Shown piece after piece: positions 1 to 9,139 of a stretch of DNA of 64,000 nucleotides (within the stretch, counting starts at the first letter, position 1; every line of letters starts with the position of its first letter). Below the pieces are notes generated by a model, which saw nothing but the letters and a program-made list of their open reading frames with translations, was not told the origin of the DNA and did no database searches. This stretch comes from Bacteroidales bacterium (GTDB taxonomy: Bacteria > Bacteroidota > Bacteroidia > Bacteroidales > GCA-2748055). The DNA is taken from assembly GCA_029210725.1 (NCBI GenBank), contig JARGFM010000002.1:62001-126000 (forward strand), written 5' to 3'. The position numbers and the translations under genes are program-made.

Positions 1-1270
1 CATTGAATCGAAATATGGCCGATGGGATGGAGGAGACAGAGTCTGAAACTGTAATTAATCCCTGTCCGATCGTAGCTCCGGAGCTGATTTGAATTCCATC
101 ATTAAAACAGCTGATGGGTGGATTGTTTCCTGTGAATGTGGTCACTGTCAGGTTATTTACCCCCACATTATAATATTCCATGGCCCGGATACCCATTTTA
201 GCACCTATGATAGAATAGATACCGGTATGTCCGTGTATTTCATTTGTCATGCTGATTGCCTTCCATTCTTTCATCCCATATTTACGGAGCGTTTCATGAA
301 GAATGCTTGCATATTCTGTTTTATATAAAGTTGAATCAAGCGGGAAGGCACTAAATACCCGGTTATTGGTGTATGCTGCCGACATCAAGAGACTTGCAAT
401 AGTCTCATAAACAAATTCCGGGGGCAGGGTCTGATTGATGGTGGCAAATCTGATGTTATTTTCGACCCTGGTTTCAAACATTACAGGGGTGGTCAGATAG
501 AGGGGGACCAGATCGTCCCAAAGTTTTAAATGTTTGTTCCTGATTCTTTCCTCCACCGGCGCCTTAGAGTGTACCGCCACAATCTGATCTGCATATACGG
601 ATGGCAGTGATTGCAGATGTTTTAGGTAATTGTCATTGACTAACAAATCGTTCCTCTTACCGGATACCACTTCCAGGGGGATTCCGCTCTGCCTGATATA
701 TTCGAAACTTTCAGGGTCAATGCTATAATTATATCCGTCTTTCATCCGGGGAGTGTTGTACCAGATGATGCGTTCAATTTTTTCTCTGTCATGTGGATTG
801 GCTTTGAGCCAGTCGGCATATGTTTTCAGTGATCCCAGAGCAATCAGCGTAATTTTTTCCCTGGAATATCCCATCGTGTTTTCCAAAATATCCATGGAGG
901 ATTCTTTCCGGGATGGATCCGGAATACTCGCTGAATTCGCCCAACGGATGTTTTCGGCAAAGGATCTCCAGGCAGGCGATTCAGCTGCAAGCCCGTCGCT
1001 AATGCCCACCGGGATTCCTTCGTGATGAAATACAGATAGCAAAGCATGGACTTTTATATACACCGAATCCGGCAACAGAGTGCCCTGTGAGCAGGTGATG
1101 GCCAGAACCCTTATATCGTTGGCAGACAGAAACATGGAAATTGCCCTCATGTCATCAAGGGCTCCGTCTGTGTCAATAATGAGTTGAAATTTGGGTTTTC
1201 CGGAATGTCCCGATGCCTGGCTGCAAAGCACTCCGGCCAGGAGCAAGAATCCGAAGAGTTTCTTTAACAT
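1..1270 (-). CDS. Exported nucleoside hydrolase fused to FmdE-like domain (3' end outside window)
   Basis: The reading frame starts at ATG 1270 on the minus strand and stays open to the window edge, about 423 codons. Residues 1-20 look like a signal peptide. Residues 33-40 (DTDGALDD) fit the calcium-binding D-x-D-x-x-x-D-D motif of inosine/uridine-preferring nucleoside hydrolases, and the frame continues as that fold to about residue 310. From about residue 343 a second domain begins (EIHGHTGIYSIIGAKMG, then SCFNDGIQ and SGATIGQG). This resembles the FmdE family (formylmethanofuran dehydrogenase subunit E-like), which has H-x-G and C-x-x-DG-x-Q motifs. The inferred role is hydrolysis of a nucleoside or related N-glycoside in the periplasm; the FmdE-like part has no certain function. 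The usual Pro after the first D-x-D is replaced (DTDGA instead of DTDPG), so activity is not assured. Confidence 0.75.
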   Translation of the reverse strand, partial: MLKKLFGFLLLAGVLCSQASGHSGKPKFQLIIDTDGALDDMRAISMFLSANDIRVLAITCSQGTLLPDSVYIKVHALLSVFHHEGIPVGISDGLAAESPAWRSFAENIRWANSASIPDPSRKESSMDILENTMGYSREKITLIALGSLKTYADWLKANPHDREKIERIIWYNTPRMKDGYNYSIDPESFEYIRQSGIPLEVVSGKRNDLLVNDNYLKHLQSLPSVYADQIVAVHSKAPVEERIRNKHLKLWDDLVPLYLTTPVMFETRVENNIRFATINQTLPPEFVYETIASLLMSAAYTNNRVFSAFPLDSTLYKTEYASILHETLRKYGMKEWKAISMTNEIHGHTGIYSIIGAKMGIRAMEYYNVGVNNLTVTTFTGNNPPISCFNDGIQISSGATIGQGLITVSDSVSSIPSAIFRFN

Positions 1271-1306
1271 CTTTATTCAGAAATTACATAAAACCTGGGA
1301 CCAACC

Positions 1307-1486
1307 TTACTTTTTCTTTTCCAAAAGAGAAAGAACAATGCTGATTACCAGAAGTATCATTGCAATAATACCCAGATAGCTTCCGGAGTTATTCGACCAG
1401 CTTAAATCCCTGAAATCAGTAACTGAGATATGCCCTATAATTAGCAATACCGCTACTCCAATGAGTATATATTTTGTATTTTTCAT
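1307..1486 (-). CDS. Small two-helix membrane protein, 59 aa
   Basis: This short frame starts at ATG 1486 and ends at TAA 1307-1309. It encodes 59 residues: a hydrophobic segment at about 6-20 (YILIGVAVLLIIG), a polar linker rich in Asp, Ser and Asn, a second hydrophobic segment at about 38-54 (YLGIIAMILLVISIVLSLL), and a C-terminal EKKK. This positive-inside hairpin is typical of a small inner-membrane protein. It lies just upstream of the nucleoside hydrolase on the same strand, 36 bp away, so the two may be co-transcribed. I do not recognise a family. The codon use and clean topology argue that it is real, but no homologue can be cited from sequence alone. Confidence 0.55.
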   Translation of the reverse strand: MKNTKYILIGVAVLLIIGHISVTDFRDLSWSNNSGSYLGIIAMILLVISIVLSLLEKKK

Positions 1487-1597
1487 GCTTTTGTCCGGAG
1501 TCCAAGTTATTAATTATTATGGAATATTATAGGCTGCAAATAGTGCTTTTGAGCTAGCTCTGTACTTGGTTAATGGTGGGAAAAGAGTAAAATCAAC

Positions 1598-1605
1598 TAT
1601 CTTTG
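1598..1605 (+). promoter_or_regulatory. Candidate -7 element TATCTTTG for gpmI
   Basis: TATCTTTG matches the Bacteroidota -7 consensus TAnnTTTG. It lies 71 bp upstream of the gpmI start in the only non-coding stretch available. No convincing -33 TTG was found at normal spacing. Confidence 0.45.
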
Positions 1606-1676
1606 TGCGCTAATTATCAGCTCCGGACAAGCAGATACTCCGGAAATGTGTCAAACTGGAAATAAGAGTTTAAGAT

Positions 1677-3200
1677 ATGAGCAACAAAAAGACCCTTTTG
1701 ATGATCCTTGATGGCTGGGGTATTGGTAAAGGAGATAAAGCCGATGTGATCAGCCACGTACCCACTCCCAATATGGACAGGCTTCAGAAGGAGTACCCTT
1801 CTTCAAAGCTTTATGCTTCAGGGGAGAATGTAGGATTGCCCGATGGGCAGATGGGTAATTCGGAGGTGGGACACCTCAATATCGGTGCTGGTCGGGTGGT
1901 CTATCAGGACCTGGTGAAGATCAACAGGGCGGTGAAGGATGGCTCCATCAGTGAGAATCCTGTTCTGGTTGAAGCATTCAGTTATGCCCGGGACCATCAG
2001 AAACAGGTTCATTTCCTGGGACTGCTCTCCGATGGTGGGGTACATTCGCTGAACCGGCATCTTTACAAGCTGTGTGATATGACCGGTGAGTTTGGAATCA
2101 GGGATGTTTTTGTACATGCTTTTGGAGACGGACGTGATACCGATCCCCAGAGCGGAAAAGCTTATATGGATGAACTGGTCAATCACCTGGCTGCTTCTAA
2201 CGGCAAGGTGGCTTCTTTTGTTGGGAGGTTCTATGCCATGGACAGGGATAACCGCTGGGAAAGGATCAGGGAGGCCTATGACTTGCTGGTACATGGAAAG
2301 GGAAGGGCAGCAAGCGATGTACGGAAAGCCCTCCAGGAATCTTATGATCAGGGAGTTACCGATGAGTTTGTGAAGCCCATTGTAGTTGTAGATGATAAGA
2401 GCAAAGCCCTTGGAACCATTCAGGAGGGAGATGTGGTGGTCTTTTTCAATTTCCGCAACGACCGGGCCAGGGAGCTGACCATTGCTCTTACCCAGAGGAA
2501 TATTCCGGAGTACAATATGCACACCATCCCTCTGCACTACTGTACTATGACGCCTTATGATGCCACCTTTAAGGGCCTGCATGTGATTTATGATAAAGAT
2601 AATGTAAGTAAAACCATGGGAGAAGTGGTTTCGGCGGCCGGATTGAAGCAGTTGCGAATTGCTGAAACGGAGAAGTATGCCCATGTCACCTTTTTCTTTT
2701 CCGGAGGAAGAGAGGCCGTATTTCAGAATGAAAGCCGGATACTGGTGCCTTCTCCCAAGGTGGCCACCTACGATCTGCAGCCTGAAATGAGTGCCTTCGA
2801 GGTGAAGGATGCAGTGATCAAGGATATCCGTGAGAACGGCCCCGATTTTATCTGTCTGAATTTTGCCAATGGAGATATGGTCGGGCATACCGGTGTATAC
2901 GCCTCCATCGAAAAAGCCATTAAAACCGTGGATCAGTGTGTGGGTGAAGTGGTGGAAACAGCCAGGGGAAAGGGGTACGATGTGATGATCATTGCCGATC
3001 ATGGAAATGCCGATCACGCAGTGAACGAGGATGGATCGCCCAATACGGCTCACTCTCTGAACCCGGTACCCTGTATCATGGTCACAGACGATTATTCCAA
3101 AGTGGATGAAGGGATCCTGGCCGATGTGGCTCCAACACTCTTGCATATCATGGGAGTGAAAAAGCCAGAGGAGATGACCGGAAAGGTCCTGGTATCCTAG
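1677..3200 (+). CDS. gpmI: 2,3-bisphosphoglycerate-independent phosphoglycerate mutase
   Basis: GpmI interconverts 3- and 2-phosphoglycerate in glycolysis and gluconeogenesis, using two metal ions and a phosphoserine. The 507 residues match the family length. The N-terminus reads [11 protein letters not shown], with the first metal-binding Asp. Catalytic Ser62 sits in [12 protein letters not shown]. The substrate-domain motif [14 protein letters not shown] is followed by the second metal cluster in NGDMVGHTG and [10 protein letters not shown] near the C-terminus. The gene stands alone between a promoter-bearing gap and the convergent lipoprotein gene 15 bp downstream. A long antisense frame covers most of this gene, but it is a shadow of the strong coding frame. 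Confidence 0.97.
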   Translation: MSNKKTLLMILDGWGIGKGDKADVISHVPTPNMDRLQKEYPSSKLYASGENVGLPDGQMGNSEVGHLNIGAGRVVYQDLVKINRAVKDGSISENPVLVEAFSYARDHQKQVHFLGLLSDGGVHSLNRHLYKLCDMTGEFGIRDVFVHAFGDGRDTDPQSGKAYMDELVNHLAASNGKVASFVGRFYAMDRDNRWERIREAYDLLVHGKGRAASDVRKALQESYDQGVTDEFVKPIVVVDDKSKALGTIQEGDVVVFFNFRNDRARELTIALTQRNIPEYNMHTIPLHYCTMTPYDATFKGLHVIYDKDNVSKTMGEVVSAAGLKQLRIAETEKYAHVTFFFSGGREAVFQNESRILVPSPKVATYDLQPEMSAFEVKDAVIKDIRENGPDFICLNFANGDMVGHTGVYASIEKAIKTVDQCVGEVVETARGKGYDVMIIADHGNADHAVNEDGSPNTAHSLNPVPCIMVTDDYSKVDEGILADVAPTLLHIMGVKKPEEMTGKVLVS

Positions 3201-3215
3201 CCTAGTTTGCAGTAT

Positions 3216-4100
3216 TTAGTGATGCACCATGGGGAGGATTTCCTCACGTAATTGCAGGACGATCTTACAGATTTCTTCCAGCGCTTCAGGTTGATAAATA
3301 ATCTCTGCCAGGCTTGCATGGAAGCTCTGCTGGCTACTATCCAATTCAAAGCTTTCGGGTTCATACCGGATATCGACCTGCTCATAGACTTCTTTCAGCT
3401 TATTAACCGTATGCATATAGCGTCTGATCATTAAGGATTCCTGTTGATTGGAAAGAATTCCGGACAGGCTGCTCAGGGAATATTTCTGCTGAAGGATCCG
3501 GTCGCCCATCTCTATAACGGATTTGTCCTGATAGATTTTCACACCGATATACATGGTTTCCAACCATCCTCCCATCAGCGCCAGGGAGGCAAGTGATAAC
3601 TGGTTCTTCTCCTTAAAGTGCGCGTCCATCTCCCTGTAAATTTCAAAAATCTGATTCTTCAGGGAATCGGGATTTTCCAGGTAGGCTCTCTGCACTCCGG
3701 GGGAATCTTCAAAGATTTCCCTGGGCAGATCCAGTTTCCCTGCCAGCAATTCAATATGACGATAGTATTCTGCTGTTTCATGGATCCTTTCAAACAGGGT
3801 ACAGTAACTGAGATCAACACCCAGAACGCCCAGTAAAAGAGCCATATGTTCCGGATTTTCATACCTGGGTATCTTTTCAAGAGGACAGGTAAACCCCGGA
3901 TCAAACCCGGTTCCGGTCTCTTCAAAAAAACTGACAATATCTGTAGGGATCTTCAGGGTATATACGATCTCCCCGGCTTCAGCGACCGTAGTACGATCGG
4001 GATTGGGTATAAAATCGTTCATCCCGGACCGGGAACCGGAAGAATTGCATCCATACAAGCATAATGTCAGTATAAATGCATGGAACGCAAATCGAAACAT
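3216..4100 (-). CDS. Conserved lipoprotein of unknown function
   Basis: The 294-residue protein starts with a short signal peptide ending in a lipobox (LYGC, Cys18), so it should be acylated and anchored in the envelope. The rest is mostly helical and soluble, rich in Glu and Leu, with no recognisable catalytic motif. Its closest family that I can think of is a Bacteroidota-specific hypothetical lipoprotein group. It is convergent with gpmI and lies 40 bp from the next minus-strand gene (cytidylate-kinase-like), which is upstream of it and may be in the same transcript. No function is assigned. Confidence 0.75.
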   Translation of the reverse strand: MFRFAFHAFILTLCLYGCNSSGSRSGMNDFIPNPDRTTVAEAGEIVYTLKIPTDIVSFFEETGTGFDPGFTCPLEKIPRYENPEHMALLLGVLGVDLSYCTLFERIHETAEYYRHIELLAGKLDLPREIFEDSPGVQRAYLENPDSLKNQIFEIYREMDAHFKEKNQLSLASLALMGGWLETMYIGVKIYQDKSVIEMGDRILQQKYSLSSLSGILSNQQESLMIRRYMHTVNKLKEVYEQVDIRYEPESFELDSSQQSFHASLAEIIYQPEALEEICKIVLQLREEILPMVHH

Positions 4101-4140
4101 AAATTGGAGTTAGTTTATCAGGATAAAAATAACAAATCTT

Positions 4141-4833
4141 TTAAATCATGGACCGTGTTCTCATGGCTGCAATAATAATGTCAATCAACTCATCGGGTTT
4201 CAGAGTCATACAGTTCAGCCTGATATCAAAACGTGTGTAATCATTGCCTTTACCCTGAAAGAAACCTCTGAAGGCGGCTCTCTTTTTATCTATATTCTGC
4301 GCGTAACTGCGTGCCTGATCAATAGTGAAATTAAATTTGTCGGCCACCCTCAGAGCTCTCCATTCAAGGGGGGCCTCCAGGTAAATGTGAAGTGATTTAG
4401 GGATGTCCCTGGTGATTGCCACCCCCCCCCTGCCTACAATAATCGCGTTACCGGAATTTGCAAAATTCCTGATCACTTTAGCGATGGTAGTACGGATCTT
4501 CATATCCGATTTATAGTAATTCTTGGATTGGGCCAGCAGCATATCTTCAAGCACCCCCCGGCTTTTGTAATCAAAAATATGCTGAATCTGGTTGGAATCC
4601 ACCTGCAGCTCTTTGGCCGATTCCAGCATGATCTCCTTATCGATCCACCTCCAGGGGTGCTCTTTGGAGTACTTCTTTTTCTCGGTATTCAACCTGGCAG
4701 AAAGCTTCGAAGCAATACTTTTGGCCGGACAACCCACCTCTCTGGACAGGGTAACGACCGGACCGGGATATAGTTGTTTAGCCGGATCCTCCTTGTACCA
4801 GTTATCCAAGTATTTCGACAGATCTATTTTCAT
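4141..4833 (-). CDS. Cytidylate kinase-like family protein
   Basis: The 230-residue protein matches the cytidylate-kinase-like family (Pfam Cytidylate_kin2 type): VVTLSREVGCPAKSIASKL near residue 26 occupies the place of the P-loop, and IIVGRGGVAI precedes the LID-like region, where Arg residues cluster (EWRALRVADKF, DKKRAAFRG). The nucleotide loop lacks the classic GxxGxGK, as in other members of this family, so the phosphate acceptor is uncertain; CMP kinase activity is not implied. A run of nine C (nine G in the coding strand) at 4422-4430 lies within the codons for GRGGV and could slip. It is divergent from mdh. Confidence 0.8.
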   Translation of the reverse strand: MKIDLSKYLDNWYKEDPAKQLYPGPVVTLSREVGCPAKSIASKLSARLNTEKKKYSKEHPWRWIDKEIMLESAKELQVDSNQIQHIFDYKSRGVLEDMLLAQSKNYYKSDMKIRTTIAKVIRNFANSGNAIIVGRGGVAITRDIPKSLHIYLEAPLEWRALRVADKFNFTIDQARSYAQNIDKKRAAFRGFFQGKGNDYTRFDIRLNCMTLKPDELIDIIIAAMRTRSMI

Positions 4834-4852
4834 GGCTCGGAAACGAAGAGGT

Positions 4853-4913
4853 TCATGCTCAATTTACTATATTTACTATCCAAAGTCAAGGAATCGGGCC
4901 CCTCATGCTCAAT
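4853..4913. repeat. Direct repeat TCATGCTCAAT, two copies
   Basis: The 11-mer TCATGCTCAAT occurs at 4853-4863 and again at 4903-4913, exactly 50 bp apart, in the 139-bp gap between the divergent cytidylate-kinase-like gene and mdh. Such spacing (about five helix turns) would suit a regulator binding two sites, but two copies alone are weak evidence. Nothing else is visible in the gap apart from AT-rich sequence. Confidence 0.35.
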
Positions 4914-4972
4914 ATTATTTATAGAACGGACCTAAATGTTACAACAACGTCTAATATTAAAACCCTGGAATT

Positions 4973-5923
4973 ATGAACAAAATTACTGTAATTGGCGCCG
5001 GAAATGTAGGCGCCACCTGCGCCAATGTTATTGCCCATAAGGATCTGGCCAATGAAGTGGTCCTGCTCGATGTGAAAGAGGGACTGGCCGAAGGAAAAGC
5101 TCTGGACATCTGGCAGACTTCCTCCATCAATCACTTTAATACCCGGGTTACCGGTTGCACCAATGATTATCTGAAGACCAAGGGATCCGGTATCATTGTG
5201 ATCACATCAGGGATTCCCAGAAAGCCCGGCATGTCTCGTGATGACCTGATCAAAACAAATGCCAATATTGTGAAGGAGGTTACAGAGAAGGCAATCAAAT
5301 ACTCGCCTGATGCGATTATCATAGTGGTTTCGAATCCGCTGGACGTGATGACTTATGCTGCATTTTTGGCTGCCAACAAGGATCCACACAAGGTATTCGG
5401 CATGGCTGGTATTCTTGATACGGGTCGCTACAAGGCCTTCCTGGCCGATGCCCTGAATATTTCTCCAACTGATATTCATGCCATGTTGCTGGGGGGGCAC
5501 GGCGATACCATGGTGCCATTGCCCAGGTATACTTCAGTAAGTGGCATTCCGGTAACCGAACTTCTGGGTAAAGAAGTGATTGATAAAATTGTGGAGCGCA
5601 CCCGAAAGGGTGGTGGCGAGTTGGTGGGCCTGATGGGAACCTCTGCCTGGTATGCACCCGGGGCGGCCGTTTCACAAATGGTGGAGGCCATAGTAGATAA
5701 CCAGAAAAGGATATTCCCGGTATGTGCATACCTGAATGGGGAATACGGTCAGAAAAAGCTCTACCTGGGAGTCCCGGTAAAACTGGGCAAAGGCGGAGTG
5801 GAGGAAATCATAGAGATTAGTCTGAATGCAGAGGAGAAGAAGTTAATGACTTCCTCAGCTGAAAGTGTGAGGGGAGTGATGAAAGTACTGGACGATATGA
5901 AATTATTTGAAGAGCAGTTTTAA
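4973..5923 (+). CDS. mdh: Malate dehydrogenase (NAD-dependent)
   Basis: Mdh oxidises malate to oxaloacetate in the TCA cycle. It has 316 residues with the N-terminal Rossmann motif VIGAGNVGA (7-15) and the NAD-ribose-binding Asp33. Substrate arginines lie in GIPRKPGMSRDDL (Arg83, Arg89), with Arg152 (DTGRYK) and catalytic His176 in GGHGDTM. The active-site loop sequence with Arg83 is that of malate rather than lactate dehydrogenases, and the protein belongs to the LDH-like MDH group common in Bacteroidota. ATG 4973 is the only sensible start, directly at the beta strand of the Rossmann fold. A strong terminator follows. Confidence 0.96.
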   Translation: MNKITVIGAGNVGATCANVIAHKDLANEVVLLDVKEGLAEGKALDIWQTSSINHFNTRVTGCTNDYLKTKGSGIIVITSGIPRKPGMSRDDLIKTNANIVKEVTEKAIKYSPDAIIIVVSNPLDVMTYAAFLAANKDPHKVFGMAGILDTGRYKAFLADALNISPTDIHAMLLGGHGDTMVPLPRYTSVSGIPVTELLGKEVIDKIVERTRKGGGELVGLMGTSAWYAPGAAVSQMVEAIVDNQKRIFPVCAYLNGEYGQKKLYLGVPVKLGKGGVEEIIEISLNAEEKKLMTSSAESVRGVMKVLDDMKLFEEQF

Positions 5924-5954
5924 AACACACTATGTCAGATAATTAGGCTTTGGG

Positions 5955-5994
5955 AAATGCGTGATGAACCCCTGGGTTGATTACGCATTTTTTT
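5955..5994 (+). terminator. Rho-independent terminator after mdh
   Basis: AAATGCGT at 5955-5962 pairs with ACGCATTT at 5983-5990, and the inner AACCC/GGGTT extends the stem. A T-run continues to 5994. It lies 31 bp after the mdh stop. Confidence 0.85.
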
Positions 5995-6027
5995 AGAGCT
6001 TCTTTCCAAAGTGCAAAAAAATAGTGC

Positions 6028-6035
6028 TATATTTG
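6028..6035 (+). promoter_or_regulatory. Candidate -7 element TATATTTG for secDF
   Basis: TATATTTG fits TAnnTTTG, 50 bp before the secDF start and after the mdh terminator. A -33 element is not obvious. Confidence 0.5.
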
Positions 6036-6085
6036 CGGCCTATTCGAAAAAGACAATCAAGTAACTACTAATAAACAAGTTAAAA

Positions 6086-9000
6086 ATGCAAAATAAAGGT
6101 GCTATCAGGTTTTTTACGATTGTTCTTGCGCTGGTAAGTGTATACCAACTTCTGTTTACTGTGTTTGCCCAGAAGGTGGAGCGTGATGCCAGGGAAGTAG
6201 CCAATGGTGATGTACGCATAGAGCGTTCCTACCTGGATTCGATGAAAGGGGAAGTGGTGTATAATGTTCTGTTTAAAAAATATACCTACCAGGAGTGTAA
6301 AGAGAGAGAGGTAAACCTGGGACTTGACCTCAAAGGGGGAATGAATGTCATTCTGGAGATCGCCGTGGAGGATATTATTCGTTCCCTGGCAGCCAGCCAG
6401 TTCCTGACTGATCCGGTTTTTACAGAAACCATGGCACTTGCTCATGAGAAGAAAATCAACAGTCAGAATGATTTTGTGGATCTGTTTGCAGAAGCGTTCG
6501 AAGAGCTGAATCCCGGTGCTCAGCTGGCACAGTTTTTTATGACCCCTGAAACACGGGGTGAGATAGACTTCAATACCACCAATGGTGATGTGGTGACCTA
6601 CCTCAAAGCGGAAGCAGAGGATGCTATTGATAATTCATACAATGTACTCAGAAACAGGATAGACCGCTTTGGAGTCGTTCAGTTGAATATACAGAAGCTG
6701 GAACGTCAGGGGAGGATCCTGGTGGAGCTTCCGGGCGTCAAGGAGCCGGAAAGGGTGACCAAGCTGCTTACAGGTACGGCCAACCTGGAATTCTGGACTA
6801 CCTACCAGGCCGCTGAAGTATGGAACTACCTGGATCAGGCCAACCGGACCCTGGCCGATATATTAAGAACTGAGGCTCAGGCCGGGGAGACGGCTGATGT
6901 GGAAAGAGGTGAAGAGCTGCTTGCAGATGAGACGGTTGAAGAGACTCTTATTCCTGAAGAGGGTCTTTTGCTTGATACAAGCGGACTGGACCTGTTAACG
7001 GATCTGGATACCACCCAGGTTTTTGATGACCAGGAAGCTCAGTTTTATCGTGAAAATCCCCTGATCGCTGTCCTGACCCCCTATCTGGATAATCAGAGAA
7101 ATTTTATTCCGGGATCTACTGTTGGTGTGGTATTGTTGAAAGATACAGCCGAAGTGAATTCCTACCTGGCCATTCCACAGATCAGGCAGTTATTCCCTTC
7201 TGATCTGAAATTTGCATGGCACTTTCAACCTCAGGGCGAAGAGCAGCAATTTATCAGGCTTCATGCCCTGAAGGCCACCAGGAATAATCAGCCGGTGATG
7301 GAAGGTAAATACGTGACCGATGCCCGGGTTGGTACGGATCCTTATACCGGTGAGTTCAATGTAAGTATGAACATGAACTCTGAAGGTGCTAAAAAATGGG
7401 CCAATGTGACCAGGGAGAACGTTAACCAGGCGATTGCGATTGTTCTGGACGGCCTGGTATATTCGGCTCCTAACGTTTCGGAAGAGATCCGGGGGGGCAG
7501 TTCCTCCATATCCGGTGATTTCACACAGACCGATGCAGACGACCTGGCCAATATTCTGAAATCGGGTAAGATGCCTGCCCGCGCCCGCATCGAATCCAGT
7601 GAGGTCATTGGACCGACCCTGGGTGCCAAGTCCGTCAAAGACGGTCTGAATTCCTTCCTGATAGCATTTGTGGTGGTTCTGGCTTATATGTTATTTTACT
7701 ACAGCCGAAGGGCTGGTATGGTGGCCGATATTGCTCTGATCGCCAATATGTTCTTTCTGATGGGGGTTCTGGCTTCCCTGCAGGCAGTGCTCACCCTGCC
7801 GGGTATTGCCGGTATCGTATTGACCATAGGTATGTCGGTGGATGCGAACGTGCTGATCTACGAGCGGATTCGGGAAGAGCTGGCAGCGGGTAAGAATCTG
7901 AAAACCGCCATCAAGGATGGTTACCGGAATGCATACTCAGCTATTTTTGATGCGCAAATCACCACCTTTCTGACCGGCTTGATCCTGTTTTTCTTCGGAA
8001 CCGGTCCCATCAAGGGTTTTGCCACCACGCTGGTCATTGGTATCCTGACTTCCCTGTTCAGCGCCATCATACTCACCAGGCTGATGTATGAGCGTATGCT
8101 GGTCAAAAGCGGAAAGATCACCTTCGATACCAAGATCTCCAGGAATGCCTTTAAAAACACCAAAATTGATTTCCTGGGAAAAAGAAAGATCTTTTATATG
8201 ATTTCGGGCCTGATTATCCTGGGAGGCATTGTTTCCCTGGTCACCCGGGGATTGAACACCGGGGTGGATTTCACCGGTGGACGTAACTATGTCATCACCT
8301 TTAATCAGGATGTGGAAACCACCGAAGTACAGGAACACCTGGAGGCAGCTTTCGGAGAAGCTCCCACGGTCATTACCTATGGGTCACGAAATACAGTCAG
8401 AGTGACCACCAAGCACCTGATAGATGATGACCGGCCCGAGGTGGATTCGATCATCAAGGCGGAGATGTTTGCAGGGCTTCAGCCATATCTGGATAGCGAT
8501 ACCAGCCTGGATGAGTTTATTAACGGACAGGACTATATTATCAGTTCGCATAAGGTGGGTCCCACCATTGCCGATGATATTAAGCGGACGGCGGTCATCG
8601 TGATCATCGCCTCGCTGCTGATCATCTTCCTCTATATCCTGGCCAGGTTCAGGAACTGGCAGTTTGGTCTGGGGGCCCTGGCAGCGCTGGTACACGACGT
8701 TTTAATTGTTCTCGGGCTCTTCTCCATCCTGGATGGAGTTATGCCCTTCTCGCTGGAGCTGGATCAATCCTTTATTGCGGCCATTCTGACCGTGGTGGGT
8801 TACTCCATTAACGATACCGTGGTGGTGTTTGACCGCATCAGGGAATATGTGGGCCTGCAGAAGAAGCGGGAACGACGGGATATCATTAATTCGGCGCTGA
8901 ACAGCACATTGAGCCGTACCTTCAGTACCTCGCTGAGTACCTTCTTTGTACTGCTCTCCATCTTTGTCTTTGGCGGGGACGTGATCCGGGGCTTTACCTT

Positions 9001-9124
9001 CGCATTGCTGCTGGGTGTGATTGTGGGTACTTACTCCTCCCTGTTTATTGCCACGCCTGTCGTATATGACACGGTCAAAGGGGATGAGACTACCCGGATT
9101 TTAAAAGGAGCTGTCAGGAAATAA
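6086..9124 (+). CDS. secDF: Protein translocase subunit SecDF (fused SecD and SecF)
   Basis: SecDF uses the proton gradient to help pull proteins through SecYEG into the periplasm. One 1012-residue chain carries both halves. The SecD half has an N-terminal helix (about 8-28), the D1 motif DLKGG (81-85), the periplasmic domain, and the transmembrane core including TIGMSVDANVLIYERIREE. The SecF half, from about residue 690, has GVDFTGG and YSINDTVVVFDRIRE. An acidic insert of about 65 residues (near 260-325) interrupts the first periplasmic domain. Fusion of SecD and SecF is usual in Bacteroidota. All export routes in this window that begin with Sec (lipoproteins, T9SS substrates, TonB receptor) would depend on it. 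Confidence 0.96.
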   Translation: MQNKGAIRFFTIVLALVSVYQLLFTVFAQKVERDAREVANGDVRIERSYLDSMKGEVVYNVLFKKYTYQECKEREVNLGLDLKGGMNVILEIAVEDIIRSLAASQFLTDPVFTETMALAHEKKINSQNDFVDLFAEAFEELNPGAQLAQFFMTPETRGEIDFNTTNGDVVTYLKAEAEDAIDNSYNVLRNRIDRFGVVQLNIQKLERQGRILVELPGVKEPERVTKLLTGTANLEFWTTYQAAEVWNYLDQANRTLADILRTEAQAGETADVERGEELLADETVEETLIPEEGLLLDTSGLDLLTDLDTTQVFDDQEAQFYRENPLIAVLTPYLDNQRNFIPGSTVGVVLLKDTAEVNSYLAIPQIRQLFPSDLKFAWHFQPQGEEQQFIRLHALKATRNNQPVMEGKYVTDARVGTDPYTGEFNVSMNMNSEGAKKWANVTRENVNQAIAIVLDGLVYSAPNVSEEIRGGSSSISGDFTQTDADDLANILKSGKMPARARIESSEVIGPTLGAKSVKDGLNSFLIAFVVVLAYMLFYYSRRAGMVADIALIANMFFLMGVLASLQAVLTLPGIAGIVLTIGMSVDANVLIYERIREELAAGKNLKTAIKDGYRNAYSAIFDAQITTFLTGLILFFFGTGPIKGFATTLVIGILTSLFSAIILTRLMYERMLVKSGKITFDTKISRNAFKNTKIDFLGKRKIFYMISGLIILGGIVSLVTRGLNTGVDFTGGRNYVITFNQDVETTEVQEHLEAAFGEAPTVITYGSRNTVRVTTKHLIDDDRPEVDSIIKAEMFAGLQPYLDSDTSLDEFINGQDYIISSHKVGPTIADDIKRTAVIVIIASLLIIFLYILARFRNWQFGLGALAALVHDVLIVLGLFSILDGVMPFSLELDQSFIAAILTVVGYSINDTVVVFDRIREYVGLQKKRERRDIINSALNSTLSRTFSTSLSTFFVLLSIFVFGGDVIRGFTFALLLGVIVGTYSSLFIATPVVYDTVKGDETTRILKGAVRK

Positions 9125-9139
9125 AATCTGATAAACCCT

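Noticed and set aside
1818-3146. Long 442-codon open frame opposite gpmI
   Set aside because: The plus-strand frame encodes a complete GpmI with catalytic residues, so the antisense frame is a by-product of its codon use.
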